Shown one piece after another: positions 23,784-32,586 of a DNA stretch of 64,000 nucleotides; the first letter of the stretch is position 1, and each line of letters opens with the position of its first letter. Origin of the DNA: Palsa-504 sp963744575. GTDB taxonomy: Bacteria > Actinomycetota > Actinomycetes > Streptosporangiales > Streptosporangiaceae. The stretch spans positions 1-64,000 of the forward strand of contig CAVUUF010000022.1 of the NCBI GenBank assembly GCA_963744575.1, given 5' to 3'. Under the pieces are notes generated by a model, which saw only the letters and a program-made list of their open reading frames with translations, was not told the origin of the DNA and did no database searches. The translations under genes and the position numbers were made by a program.

Positions 23784-24398
23784 GTGATAACGAGCAACCC
23801 GAGCACCGGCGACCAGGCGGCCGCCGGCCAGGCCGAGGCAGCCGGCGGCCAGGCCGAGGCAGCAGCCGGCGGCCAGGCCGAGGCAGCCGGCGGTGAGCGC
23901 GCCGACCTGCTGGCGGCGCTGGCCGCCGCCCGGCACTTCCTGCGCTTCACCGTGCGGGACCTGACCGACGAGCAGGCCCGGCAGCGCACCACGGCGAGCG
24001 AGCTGACCCTGGGCGGCCTGATCAAGCACGTCGCGGTCATCGAACAGGGCTGGGCGAACTTCATCCTGGACGGCCCGTCGGCGCTAGGCGGCGACTTCTC
24101 CGCCATGACCGAGGCTGACATGGCCCGGTGGGCGGACCAGTTCCGGCTGCTGCCGGACGAGACGCTGGCCGATGTGCTGGCCGGCTACGCCGACGTGGCC
24201 CGCCGGACCGACGGGCTGGTCACCGGCCTGCCCGACCTGAACGTCGCGCACCCGCTGCCGAAGGCCCCCTGGTTCCCGCCCGGCGAACGGCGGTCCGCCC
24301 GCCGGGTGTTCCTGCACCTCATCGCCGAGACCGCGCAGCACGCTGGCCACGCCGACATCATCCGCGAATCCCTGGACGGGGCCAAGTCCATGGGCTGA
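23784..24398 (+). CDS. DinB/DUF664 family protein with repeat-built N-terminus
   Basis: A 204-residue protein: an Ala/Gln/Glu/Gly-rich N-terminal tail made from a tandem DNA repeat (residues 15-36), then a four-helix DinB fold (LAAARHFLRFTVRDLTDEQA, LGGLIKHVAVIEQGWANFIL and AETAQHAGHADIIRES). The His residues of these helices usually form a metal site; many relatives are mycothiol- or bacillithiol-dependent enzymes. The GTG at 23784 has GAGAGG seven bases upstream and is preferred over the longer frame from 23667. Confidence 0.85.
   Translation: MITSNPSTGDQAAAGQAEAAGGQAEAAAGGQAEAAGGERADLLAALAAARHFLRFTVRDLTDEQARQRTTASELTLGGLIKHVAVIEQGWANFILDGPSALGGDFSAMTEADMARWADQFRLLPDETLADVLAGYADVARRTDGLVTGLPDLNVAHPLPKAPWFPPGERRSARRVFLHLIAETAQHAGHADIIRESLDGAKSMG
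23826..23891 (+). repeat. three tandem copies of a 21/24-bp coding repeat
   Basis: Units at 23826-23846, 23847-23870 and 23871-23891, each starting GGCCAGGCCGAGGCAGC, encode GQAEAAG-type heptads in the DinB protein. The unit length is a multiple of three, so copy-number change keeps the frame. Confidence 0.85.
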
Positions 24399-24399
24399 C

Positions 24400-24795
24400 G
24401 GGCAGCCGGAGCAGGCCGCTGAGGCCGCCGGGGGCCCGGCATCCGTGGTAATTCTGCGACCGGTTCCGCGGGTTCGGTCGCCGGAGCCGGCGTGCCGCGG
24501 GGCCGGTTCTGCGAGACCCAGGTGTCGATGCGTTCCCACCAGTCGTAGCGCCACTGGACCTGCGCCTCGTGGTCTTCGGTGCGAGCATGACCAGGGCCAC
24601 CGTCTCGGCGACGAACCAGACCAGCGCGAAGCACACCAGCCGCAGGCTGCGCATATGGCCGGCCCGTGACCGCGCCAGCAGCCCGGATACCAGGGCCGCC
24701 AGGGCCAGGAACGGGGAGAGCACGATGAACCCGACCGCGATGACGAGTACCAGCGGCGCCAGCACAGCGCGGCGGACCGGCCTGGGTGGGAGCAT
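24400..24795 (-). pseudogene. frameshifted membrane protein, PlsC-like N-terminus
   Basis: The first ~72 residues from 24795 (MLPPRPVRRAVLAPLVLVIA then two hydrophobic helices to ETVALVMLA) look like the N-terminal membrane part of actinobacterial lysophospholipid acyltransferases. After that, good coding sequence continues in another frame (EDHEAQVQWRYDWWERIDTW) and runs into the DinB gene on the other strand. The acyltransferase HX4D core is missing. I read this as a truncated, frameshifted gene; a small two-helix membrane protein with one indel is the alternative. Confidence 0.4.
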
Positions 24796-24904
24796 GGGGC
24801 CCCTCCCGTCATCGTGGTCAGCCCAGGTTAGCCTTGGAGTGTGAGGTTGGGCTACGAGCCCACTTCGTCCGGCATGTTCATCCGTTGCCCTACCCTGAAG
24901 GTCT

Positions 24905-25486
24905 GTGAATAAGGCGCATCTGCAGTTCTGCTCGAGCCCGGAATGGGCCCGCCAGGTCGAGGACGAGCTGCTCCCCTGGGTGCTCGACGGGTACGACCTC
25001 GGGGATTACCTGCTCGAAGTCGGTCCCGGCCCGGGCCTGACCACCGACGTCCTGCGGCGGAAGGCAGCCCGGGTCACGGCGGTCGAACTGGACCTGGGAC
25101 TAGCCGGGAAGCTGGCGTCGCGACTTACCGGGAGCAACGTCAGGGTGATCGCCGGGGACGTGACCCGGCTGCCGTTTCCCGCGGGCCGGTTCTCGTCCGC
25201 GGCCTGCCTGACGATGCTGCACCACATTCCGTCCCCCGTGCTGCAGGACGCCGCGCTGGCCGAGCTCGCCCGCGTCCTGCGACCCGGCGGTCTGCTCGCG
25301 GGCTCGGACGGGCTGGACACGCCCGCGCGTCGCGAGGTGCACGAGGGCGACGTGTTCGTCCCGGTCGACCCCGGCACGCTGGAGGCCCGGCTGCGCGCGG
25401 CCGGGTTCGCTCGCGCCCATGTGGACGTGGCGGGCGACCGCCTGAGGTTCGCCGCGACCTTGGCCCGGGCGCTGGCCGCTACCTAA
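24905..25486 (+). CDS. class I SAM-dependent methyltransferase
   Basis: A 193-residue methyltransferase with all core motifs: YLLEVGPGPGLTTDVLR (motif I), VTAVELD (acidic ribose contact), VIAGDVTRLPFPAGRFSSAA, CLTMLHHIP and LARVLRPGGLLAGSD. It is close to UbiE/menaquinone-type and small-molecule methyltransferases; substrate unknown. The GTG at 24905 has GAAGG upstream. No operon partner. Confidence 0.88.
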   Translation: MNKAHLQFCSSPEWARQVEDELLPWVLDGYDLGDYLLEVGPGPGLTTDVLRRKAARVTAVELDLGLAGKLASRLTGSNVRVIAGDVTRLPFPAGRFSSAACLTMLHHIPSPVLQDAALAELARVLRPGGLLAGSDGLDTPARREVHEGDVFVPVDPGTLEARLRAAGFARAHVDVAGDRLRFAATLARALAAT

Positions 25487-25603
25487 GCCGACCAGAACCC
25501 CGTCGGCTGCCCGGGGATTATCGTGGGTAGCTGGACAAGAAGTGGCGAGAGCCGTTCCGGGAACGGGAAGTAGCCGCGGCGGCGAAGACGGAGGGATGTC
25601 AGC

Positions 25604-26983
25604 GTGAGCGAATTCAAGGTCGTCAACCCGGCCACGAACCAGACCGAGCGTGAGTTCGCCGCCGCGACTGATGCGGAGGTCGAGCAGGTGCTGGAGCGCT
25701 CTGCCCGTGCCTACCAGTCCTGGCGGACCACCGGAAAAGACGAGCGGGCTAAGGTCCTGCTGCGGGTGGCCGAGCTGTACAAGGAGCGGATCGACGACTT
25801 GGCCGCGCTGATCACCCGGGAGATGGGCAAGCCCACCCGGGAGGCCAAGGGCGAGATCCTGCTGGTGGTGAGCATCTACCGGTACTACGCCAACCAGGGA
25901 CCGGCGCTCCTCGAGGACACCCCGCTCAGCCCGCGGGCCGGGGGGACGGCGCTGGTCCGCAAGGAGCCGATCGGCCCGCTGCTCGGCATCATGCCGTGGA
26001 ATTTTCCCTACTATCAGGTGGCCCGTTTCGCCGCCCCGAACCTGATGGCCGGCAACACGATCATCCTGAAGCACGCGCCGCAGTGCCCGGAGTCGGCCCT
26101 GGCCATGGAGCAGGTCTTCGGGGACGCCGGCCTGGCGGAGGACGCCTACATCAACGTATTCGCCACCAACAGCCAGATCGCGGACATGATCGCCGACCCG
26201 CGGGTGGCCGGCGTGTCCGTGACCGGCAGCGAGCGGGCCGGCGCCGCCGTCGCCGAGGTGGCGGGCCGCAATCTGAAGAAGGTCGTCCTCGAGCTCGGCG
26301 GATCGGACCCCTTCATCGTGCTGGACAGCGACGACGTCACCAAGACCGTGAAAGCGGCGGTCGCCGGCCGGATGGGCAATGCCGGCCAGGCCTGCAACGC
26401 GGCCAAGCGGATCATCGTGGTCGGTGATCTCTACGACGAGTTCACCGATCAGTTCACCGCCGCGATGGCCGCCCTGCGTCCGGGCGACCCCGCAGACCCC
26501 GCCTCGGACCTGGGGCCGCTGTCCTCCGAAGCGGCCGCCGAGCGCCTGATGGGCCAGATCAGCGACGCCGTGGACCAGGGCGCCACGCTGCGCACCGGCG
26601 GCAAGCGGGTCGACCGGGCGGGAGCGTTCGTCGAGCCCACCGTCCTGACCGACGTCACCCCGCAGATGCGGGCGTATCACGAGGAGCTGTTCGGGCCCGC
26701 CGCGGTCATCTACCGGGTCGCGGACGCCTCAGCGGCGGTGGAGCTGGCCAATTCCTCACCGTTCGGGCTCGGCGGCGTGGTCTACAGCGCGGACCCCGGA
26801 CGAGCCCAGGAGATCGCCGACCTGCTCGACACCGGCATGGTCTGGATCAACAGCCCGCAGGGCTCGATGGCGGACCTGCCGTTCGGCGGGACCAAGCGCT
26901 CCGGCGTCGGGCGGGAATTGGGCCCGTATGGCATCGACGAGTTCGTGAACAAGAAGCTGATCTACACCCCGGCCCCACGCTGA
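25604..26983 (+). CDS. gabD: NAD(P)-dependent succinate-semialdehyde dehydrogenase family
   Basis: A 459-residue aldehyde dehydrogenase of the short GabD2-like type. MPWNFPYYQVARFAAPNLMA, the cofactor segment VTGSERAGAAVAEVAGRNLK, the catalytic Glu in KKVVLELGGSDPF and the catalytic Cys in GNAGQACNAAKRI are visible. It oxidises succinic semialdehyde or a related aldehyde to the acid, as in GABA/polyamine breakdown, though other aldehydes are possible. GTG start with GGAGG nine bases upstream. The agmatinase-like gene is 10 kb away, so a shared pathway is only a guess. Confidence 0.88.
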   Translation: MSEFKVVNPATNQTEREFAAATDAEVEQVLERSARAYQSWRTTGKDERAKVLLRVAELYKERIDDLAALITREMGKPTREAKGEILLVVSIYRYYANQGPALLEDTPLSPRAGGTALVRKEPIGPLLGIMPWNFPYYQVARFAAPNLMAGNTIILKHAPQCPESALAMEQVFGDAGLAEDAYINVFATNSQIADMIADPRVAGVSVTGSERAGAAVAEVAGRNLKKVVLELGGSDPFIVLDSDDVTKTVKAAVAGRMGNAGQACNAAKRIIVVGDLYDEFTDQFTAAMAALRPGDPADPASDLGPLSSEAAAERLMGQISDAVDQGATLRTGGKRVDRAGAFVEPTVLTDVTPQMRAYHEELFGPAAVIYRVADASAAVELANSSPFGLGGVVYSADPGRAQEIADLLDTGMVWINSPQGSMADLPFGGTKRSGVGRELGPYGIDEFVNKKLIYTPAPR

Positions 26984-26997
26984 CCTAGTGGTGATCG

Positions 26998-27786
26998 TTA
27001 TCTTCCCTCAGTCAGGGCGCATGCCTTTGCCTGGCGGAACTCCTCGTCGTCCAGGGTGCCCGAGGTGTGCAGGGCGGCCAGGCGTTCCAAGTCGGAGGCA
27101 ACCCCGTTCCCGGCCGGGCGGGTCTCAGCAGCCGCGCCAACGGCCAGGATGTTAAATCGTACCGCCTCAGCTTTCACCTTGATCAAAGCCGAAACGTCCG
27201 TGAATTCCTGCCTCCAGACATTCCCGTCAGGAAAGGCGACAGCGGCGACTCCCCGGTACCGCTTACGGCGCACCCTGGCCAGGAGACCAACGGGATCGGC
27301 CATGCCGCTCGCCGCTTCGGCGTGCGCCCAGGCCAGTGAGCCCAGCAGTCGTCCTGTGACGGGGCCGCTCCACGAGAGCTCCCACGCGTAGACACTTCCG
27401 TCCCGGATTGCCACCCCCAGCGCCGGCAACCAGATCGTGGCCGCGGCCAGCTCGCGCCGCTCCTTCCGCTCGCGGGCCCTTGCCTCACGACGCCCACGCC
27501 GGACCTGCCTGCGTTCCACTCGGTCATATTCGATCTGATCGCCGGGGCGCTGCCCTGAGCTGCTTGTTCCGTAGTCGAGCGGGTGCCTGGCTTCCTGCTG
27601 TGGCGTCGTAGCCATGATCATCGTCTCCTTGCCCGCCATCCATGCACGAGTTCGCGCCGTGACTGCCGGGCGGTTCTTCAGGTAGCGGATGCCGATGGCG
27701 TCGGCCACGGTGATGACGGCCACAAGCATGAGCGCGACGTCGGCGGCGCCGATGAGGAGGCCAATAATCCCATGCAAGAACCACAT
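26998..27786 (-). CDS. SHOCT-domain protein with N-terminal membrane segment
   Basis: A 262-residue protein. One or two hydrophobic helices (residues 1-35) are followed by a basic, charged linker (about 80-115) and an unassigned beta-rich domain. A C-terminal SHOCT motif reads DLERLAALHTSGTLDDEEFR. SHOCT is a short oligomerisation-type motif with no fixed activity. An internal ATG in MIMATTPQQE would give a soluble version lacking the membrane part; the gene convention here keeps the longer one. It converges with gabD, 14 nt apart. Confidence 0.7.
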   Translation of the reverse strand: MWFLHGIIGLLIGAADVALMLVAVITVADAIGIRYLKNRPAVTARTRAWMAGKETMIMATTPQQEARHPLDYGTSSSGQRPGDQIEYDRVERRQVRRGRREARARERKERRELAAATIWLPALGVAIRDGSVYAWELSWSGPVTGRLLGSLAWAHAEAASGMADPVGLLARVRRKRYRGVAAVAFPDGNVWRQEFTDVSALIKVKAEAVRFNILAVGAAAETRPAGNGVASDLERLAALHTSGTLDDEEFRQAKACALTEGR

Positions 27787-27968
27787 GGCACCCGAGAATC
27801 GCGAGAAATGGCGTCCGGATTTCCGGCGAGGGGACCGTGACCACGGTAATGGATTTATCCAAAAATCGGACGGTAAGCTTGAATGATATATATAACCGAC
27901 AGCGGCGCTGCCGGGCCGGCGTTCCGGGTCGCCAGCGCACGCACGGTTGCCGCGCGTGCGGGGCGGTC

Positions 27969-28140
27969 TCAGGTCTCAGGACTGGGCATGATCCCGTGGC
28001 CGGCTGACCAGCGCGCCGCCGCCGTTGGCGGCCAGGACCGGGGCGAAGGCGCGGCACATGCACAGCGTGCCGAAGTAGTTCGTCTCCATCTCCGCCCGGG
28101 CGGCGTCCAGGTTCGGCGCGCCGGTCTCCCGGCGGCCCAG
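27969..28140 (-). pseudogene. internal fragment of a short-chain dehydrogenase
   Basis: The minus strand reads ARAEMETNYFGTLCMCRAFA then PVLAANGGGALV, the helix alpha4-beta5 region of SDR enzymes (the N-Y-F-G box), and then runs out of frame to a stop. Neither the N-terminal Rossmann motif nor the catalytic Y-x3-K is present, so both ends are lost. Confidence 0.6.
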
Positions 28141-28174
28141 GGACGGTTGTCAGCTCTCGATCAGCTGAACCGCG

Positions 28175-28705
28175 TCACTCCGAGGCGGACTTCGCGTCGG
28201 CTTCGATGTCGGCGGTGTCGACCTTCAACTGCCTGGCCTCGACCTTGCGTGCCTTCTTCATCGACCGCTCGATCTTCGCTCCCATGTCGGACACCCCGAC
28301 CACGACCAGGCCGGCCTCGCCGGCGTCGAGATGCTCGCCGAGCTCCTTCAGGTCGTGGCGGCTCATCCCGGCGGCCGCGTGCCCGGCCAGCGCGCCGAGC
28401 ACCGCACCGCCGCCCGTGGTGACCGCGAGCAGGCCGCCGCCGATGGCGGCGAACGGGAACAAGGCTATGACCAGGCCGGTGGCCAGGCCCACGCCGCCGC
28501 CGAGCACGCCGCCGACCCGGGTCGGCGTCTCGTGCTTCTTGGTGATCTTGACTTTCCCGTCGGCCCGGCGCTCGACTACGGCAGCGTCATAGGCGTCGAT
28601 CAGGCCCTCTTTGGTGTGCAGGTCCTTGACCAGGTCGTAGTCTGCGTCAGCGTCGGCGGCGTTGTCATACACCCCGACATAGGCCATGAACGTGTCGACT
28701 GCCAT
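28175..28705 (-). CDS. DUF1269-type membrane-associated protein
   Basis: A 176-residue protein with the N-terminal MAYVGVYDNAADADADYDLV and the central Gly-rich hydrophobic hairpin (GGVLGGGVGLATGLVIALFP), both typical of DUF1269 proteins. A soluble C-terminal half has VVVGVSDMGAKIERSMKKAR. The function of the family is unknown; it is common in actinobacteria and often stress-linked. ATG at 28705 with GGGAG seven bases upstream. Confidence 0.8.
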   Translation of the reverse strand: MAVDTFMAYVGVYDNAADADADYDLVKDLHTKEGLIDAYDAAVVERRADGKVKITKKHETPTRVGGVLGGGVGLATGLVIALFPFAAIGGGLLAVTTGGGAVLGALAGHAAAGMSRHDLKELGEHLDAGEAGLVVVGVSDMGAKIERSMKKARKVEARQLKVDTADIEADAKSASE

Positions 28706-28882
28706 CACGAAGCTCCCTGCATTCCCGTGTGCGATCGCTGGTTACGAGGACGATAGGGCCGGATGCCCGCGCCAGGATCACCCGTCGCGAGTGAACTCGG
28801 CCACGCCGTCGCCGCGCTGCTGGCATCTGGACCCTGGCGGGTCGGATCTGCCGGTCGCCTGCTCAAGGTCAAGCCGGATGCG

Positions 28883-29506
28883 CTAGCCGTAGGTGGGGTG
28901 CTGCGGCCAGCCGGGCGGGGAGTCCTCCCAGTCCTGCTGGCGGCCGTAGGGGGCCAGGTCGAGGATGTTGTGCACGAACAGCAGCCGGTCCACGCCGCGG
29001 GCGGTGGTGGCGTAGGTGCGGTAGACGTCCGTGCCGTCGCGCAGGAACACGCTCAGCATGAACCCGGGGCCGACGCCGCAGTCGGCCGAGAACGACGTGC
29101 CGTGCGACGACACGAACGGCAGCGTCCAGCCCATCCGCGCCTTGTACGCCTCGATCTGCGCGAGCGGCATGTCCGACACGGTCACCCAGCTGACCCCGCC
29201 GTTGGCCAGGCCGGCCAGGCTGGCGACGTTGTTGGTGAACGCGGTGCAGCCCGGGCAGAAATTGTCCGGGCCGAGGTCCATGAACTGGTACACGGCGAGC
29301 TGGTCCCGGCCGTCGAACAAGTCGAGCAGCGCCCGTGGGCCGTCCGGCGCGTCGAACACGTAGTCGTTCCTGAACCTGACCATCGGCAGCCGTCGGCGGC
29401 GCGCGGCCAGAGCGTCAAGCGCGCGGGTGGCCTCCTTCTCGGCGGTCAGCAGTTCGTCGCGCTCCCGCTGCCATTCCCCGGCCGACACGATCTTCGGTTT
29501 CGCCAT
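28883..29506 (-). CDS. DUF899 family thioredoxin-like protein
   Basis: A 207-residue cytosolic protein with the DUF899 hallmarks: AVYQFMDLGPDNFCPGCTAF (C-P-G-C, a redox-like pair), WVTVSDMPLAQIEAYKARMG, FGADFG-like SSHGTSFSADCGVG and VFLRDGTDVYRTYATTARGV. DUF899 is a distant thioredoxin fold; biochemical role unproven. GAGGAGGAG stands directly before the ATG at 29506, which decides it over the longer frame to 29746 whose start belongs to an SDR remnant. Confidence 0.85.
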   Translation of the reverse strand: MAKPKIVSAGEWQRERDELLTAEKEATRALDALAARRRRLPMVRFRNDYVFDAPDGPRALLDLFDGRDQLAVYQFMDLGPDNFCPGCTAFTNNVASLAGLANGGVSWVTVSDMPLAQIEAYKARMGWTLPFVSSHGTSFSADCGVGPGFMLSVFLRDGTDVYRTYATTARGVDRLLFVHNILDLAPYGRQQDWEDSPPGWPQHPTYG

Positions 29507-29599
29507 TTCTCCTCCTCCTCGCGGGCCGCCGCCCGCCTGAACTGAGACGGGCGGCGGCCGCTGGAATATCGCCGTGACAAAACCGGCTGGGCGGGGAAG

Positions 29600-29746
29600 G
29601 CCGCGCGGGTCCGCGCCATCTGACGCAAGCCGGCCAGCGAGGCGGTGTTGACGATGTGTCCCGACCGCTGCTCGATCATGACCGGGTAGGCCGCGTGCAC
29701 CCCGTGCACGACACCACGCACCGGTGACGATTGCTATCCGGGCCAT
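29600..29746 (-). pseudogene. short-chain dehydrogenase remnant with internal deletion
   Basis: The start MARIAIVTGA is the beta1-turn of an SDR. After it a second frame continues directly with RGVVHGVHAAYPVMIEQRSG then HIVNTASLAGL, the beta4-beta5 part. About 90 residues in between are missing and the frame changes; nothing of the active site follows. It lies just upstream of the DUF899 gene. Confidence 0.6.
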
Positions 29747-29806
29747 CGTGATCTCCGTTCACCCGATGCTGTGCTCCCACGCTAGCCGCGCCCGCCGTCA
29801 CCGTCA

Positions 29807-31021
29807 TCACCCTCGCTGGCGACTTCCTCCGCTACCTGTCCGCTCCCGCCGGGCGGCCGGCAGGGCGGCGAGGACCAGCAGGCCGGTGAAGGCGAAGGCG
29901 GCCGGGTAACCGGTGTGGCCGACGAACAGGCCGAAGACCGCGGGCCCCGCCCCGTAGCCGGCGTCGTAGGCCAGGTTCCACAGGGCGCTGGCCGTGCCGA
30001 GCCCGGACGCGGGCATCCGGTCGATCATCAGCGCCAGGGTGGCGTTCTGGATGATCCCGAACCCGGCGCCGAACAGGCACATGCCCGCGATCACGGCGGC
30101 CGGGAAGGCCAGCCAGGTCATCATGATCATCCCGAACGAGCTGGCCACCAGCCCCGGGACCAGCAGCCGGGCATGGCCGTGCCGGTCGCCGGGCCGGCCC
30201 TCCCACCAGCGGCCGGCCGTCGCGGTCAGGGCCTGGGCGAGCAGGCCGGCGGCGGCGGTGCTGCCTGACGCCCCGGTGGCCAGCGGCAGGAAGGAGACGA
30301 CCACGCCGCCGGCCACCGTGGTGGCGGCGAAGATGAGGCCCAGCCGCAGTTCCCCGTCGCGCCGCAGGCCGGCCTGCAGTCCGGGCGCGGCGTCCGGTCC
30401 GGCCTGGCCGGGTTCGGCTGTGCCGGGCAGCGACCGGAACGTGGCCAGCGGGACCAGCGCGGTGGCGGCGGTGAGGAGCACGACGACGGGGTAGCCGAAA
30501 TGACCGGCGAGCCAGACCCCAGACGGCAGGGCCAGCACACCCGGCAGGGAGGCCACCACCCCGTACAAGCCCAGACCCTCGCCGCGCCGCTCCGGCGGCA
30601 GCAGCAGGGCGGTGAGCGCGCCCAGCACCACGGTGCCGAGGCCGAAGCCGAACCCGCGCACGACGCTGACCGCGGCCACGACCACCAGCGGGCCGCCGGA
30701 TAGCAGTGCCAGGGACGGCAGGCCCATCAGCGCCGCCCCGGCGGCCAGCAGCGTCCGGTACCGGTACCGCCTCATCAAGAGGGCCGCGGCCAGTTCGGCG
30801 GCCACGGTGCCGAGCAGCAGCGCGCCGGTCACGAACCCGGCCCCCGCGCTGCCGCCGGCCCGGGCGGCATACAGCGGTGTCACAGAAAGCAGCAGGTAGA
30901 AACTGGTGAGGATGGCAAATTCCGACCCGAACACCAGGGCGAGCGGGCCGCTGACCAAGCGCTCGCGCGGCGTGGTCGCATCGCTCTGCCGGCTGGACTC
31001 CAGCGGCGTCAATGTGCTCAT
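29807..31021 (-). CDS. MFS transporter
   Basis: A 404-residue, twelve-helix major facilitator. RLVSGPLALVFGSEFAILTS is the first helix, VVRGFGFGLGTVVLGALTAL carries the helix 4-5 Gly motif, and LGTASALWNLAYDAGYGAGP the helix 11 region. It resembles sugar- or drug-efflux MFS proteins; substrate unknown. ATG at 31021 has no ribosome-binding site and sits in a TATATG context, so the message may be leaderless. The open frame further upstream (to 31246) covers a dispersed repeat and is not coding. Confidence 0.87.
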   Translation of the reverse strand: MSTLTPLESSRQSDATTPRERLVSGPLALVFGSEFAILTSFYLLLSVTPLYAARAGGSAGAGFVTGALLLGTVAAELAAALLMRRYRYRTLLAAGAALMGLPSLALLSGGPLVVVAAVSVVRGFGFGLGTVVLGALTALLLPPERRGEGLGLYGVVASLPGVLALPSGVWLAGHFGYPVVVLLTAATALVPLATFRSLPGTAEPGQAGPDAAPGLQAGLRRDGELRLGLIFAATTVAGGVVVSFLPLATGASGSTAAAGLLAQALTATAGRWWEGRPGDRHGHARLLVPGLVASSFGMIMMTWLAFPAAVIAGMCLFGAGFGIIQNATLALMIDRMPASGLGTASALWNLAYDAGYGAGPAVFGLFVGHTGYPAAFAFTGLLVLAALPAARRERTGSGGSRQRG

Positions 31022-31144
31022 ATAAGTGACCGTAGGCCTGAAGTGGAGTACCAGTGAGGGCCAATCTCGTGCCGGTTGAGTGATCCAGTTGGCATCCGCG
31101 ACTCTCGCTTCTGGCGGGCAGCCCAGGACCCACGGCCGCCCGGG

Positions 31145-31204
31145 AACAGCATCGATGTGGCAGCGATGCCGCCCGGGCAGCATCGTTGTGACAGCCATGC
31201 TGTT
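31145..31204. repeat. dispersed palindromic repeat, copy A
   Basis: A 60-bp element, about 83% identical to copy B at 32306-32365. It has two head-to-tail units of the type AGCATCG-N9-CGATGC, each a small hairpin, and ends that mirror each other (AACAGCAT and ATGCTGTT). It lies between divergent genes in a 400-nt gene-free space (31022-31422) that shows nothing else. Confidence 0.75.
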
Positions 31205-31422
31205 AACGCCCGGGCTCGCCAGGGCACCTGAGAGCCTCAATTGCACCAGACGTCTCCGCAGAAACGCGTATCACGGTGCCGCGAGGCTGACCAGGCGGGC
31301 GCGGGTCGGCCGCATCCCGTCCGGGCTTGGAACCGGGCGTTACGGTCGCCCGCGGAGTCCGCAATCGGCGCCGCGACCCGCCCGGCGCCGGCCGCGACGA
31401 GCCGCGCTGGGAGAATCGCCGG

Positions 31423-32124
31423 ATGGTACCGGCGAACATCCATGACTTCTTCATGGCCACCGCGAGCGTGGCCGGCGCCCTGGTCGGGCTGCTGTTCGTG
31501 GCCATCTCCGTCTCGACCGAGCGGCTCGCCCGGAGCCAGGCGAGCGCGCAGGTCCACCGTATCCGCGCGTCGGCGGCGCTCACGGCGTTCACCAACGCGC
31601 TGGCGGTGTCGCTGTTCGCGCTGGTCCCCGGGCACAAGATCGGGCCCACCGCGGTGGCCGTCGCAGCCGGGGGACTCACGTTCGTGACGGCGGCGCTGCT
31701 GTCGCTGGTCCGGTTGCGCCAGGTGCGCTGGGGTATCGTGCGTGACGCGCTGTTCCTGGTCGGCCTGGCCGTCACGTTCGTCGTCCAGCTGGTCCAGGGA
31801 GCAGAGCTGAGCGCCCGGCCGGTCAACCCCGGCGACGTGAACACGATCGCGATCTTGGTGGTCGTGTGCTTCCTGATCGGGATCGCCCGGGCCTGGGAAC
31901 TCATCGGCGGGCCGACGATCGGCATCACGCAGGAGGTTGCCGCGCTGGCCCGGAGCCGCGAGCCCGGTACGGCGGCCCGCGGGCCCGGCGAGCCCGCCGC
32001 CGGCGCCCCAGGAAACGGTGCCACAGGAAACGACGCGGTGGGCCACCGCGCCCCGCGGAACGGCGAGACGCCGGGTGGCGGCCCGTCAGACGGTATGCCG
32101 GGAGAGGGTGAGCCGCCGGCCTAG
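31423..32124 (+). CDS. four-helix membrane protein, unknown function
   Basis: A 233-residue integral membrane protein that I cannot assign to a characterised family. It opens NIHDFFMATASVAGALVGLL, with four hydrophobic helices (about residues 10-32, 48-66, 76-95 and 100-150). A soluble Gly/Pro/Ala tail with loose repeats of the form G-N-G-A-T-G-N-D follows. ATG at 31423 with GGGAG upstream. It stands alone between two copies of the dispersed repeat. Confidence 0.65.
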   Translation: MVPANIHDFFMATASVAGALVGLLFVAISVSTERLARSQASAQVHRIRASAALTAFTNALAVSLFALVPGHKIGPTAVAVAAGGLTFVTAALLSLVRLRQVRWGIVRDALFLVGLAVTFVVQLVQGAELSARPVNPGDVNTIAILVVVCFLIGIARAWELIGGPTIGITQEVAALARSREPGTAARGPGEPAAGAPGNGATGNDAVGHRAPRNGETPGGGPSDGMPGEGEPPA

Positions 32125-32305
32125 CGCAAGGCGCGCCGGCTCCCTATCCGGTAGCGGTCGCCCTCACGACGGCCGGACCAGCGATGGGCGAACCGTGATA
32201 CCTGCGGCGCGCCGCATAATAGCTGGCTGGCGGGTCACGGCGGCCTGCCTCGTCAGCCGGACCGCAAGCCGCCCCGCGCGGCTCCGGAGCCGCAGCCCGC
32301 CCGGT

Positions 32306-32365
32306 AACTACATCGATGTGGCAGCGATGCTGCCCCAGCAGCATCAATGTGGCAGCGATGCTGTT
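32306..32365. repeat. dispersed palindromic repeat, copy B
   Basis: Best-preserved copy: two units CATCGATGTGGCAGCGATGC and GCATCAATGTGGCAGCGATG back to back. It lies in the 460-nt interval 32125-32586, which otherwise contains no gene. Confidence 0.75.
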
Positions 32366-32586
32366 CGGGCGGGTCCGCGGGCGTGCCTGGGCGGGGCTGC
32401 GGACGCGTGCAGGGAGGTGCGGGGCCAGCGGGGCACCAGAGAGAAAGGGCAGAGGCCGGCCCGGTCAGCCATGATCATCTTTAGCCGAATGGTGCGGCCA
32501 GCGGATCGCTGGGTACTCGCCCACGTCCACATCGGCCCGGTGCAGGCGCCCGCCGAGCCGCGCGGGGGGAGGTGACCGCACCGGCA

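Noticed and set aside
29807..31246. Upstream extension of the second MFS gene to 31246
   Set aside because: It would translate the dispersed palindromic repeat; the first transmembrane helix begins shortly after the ATG at 31021.
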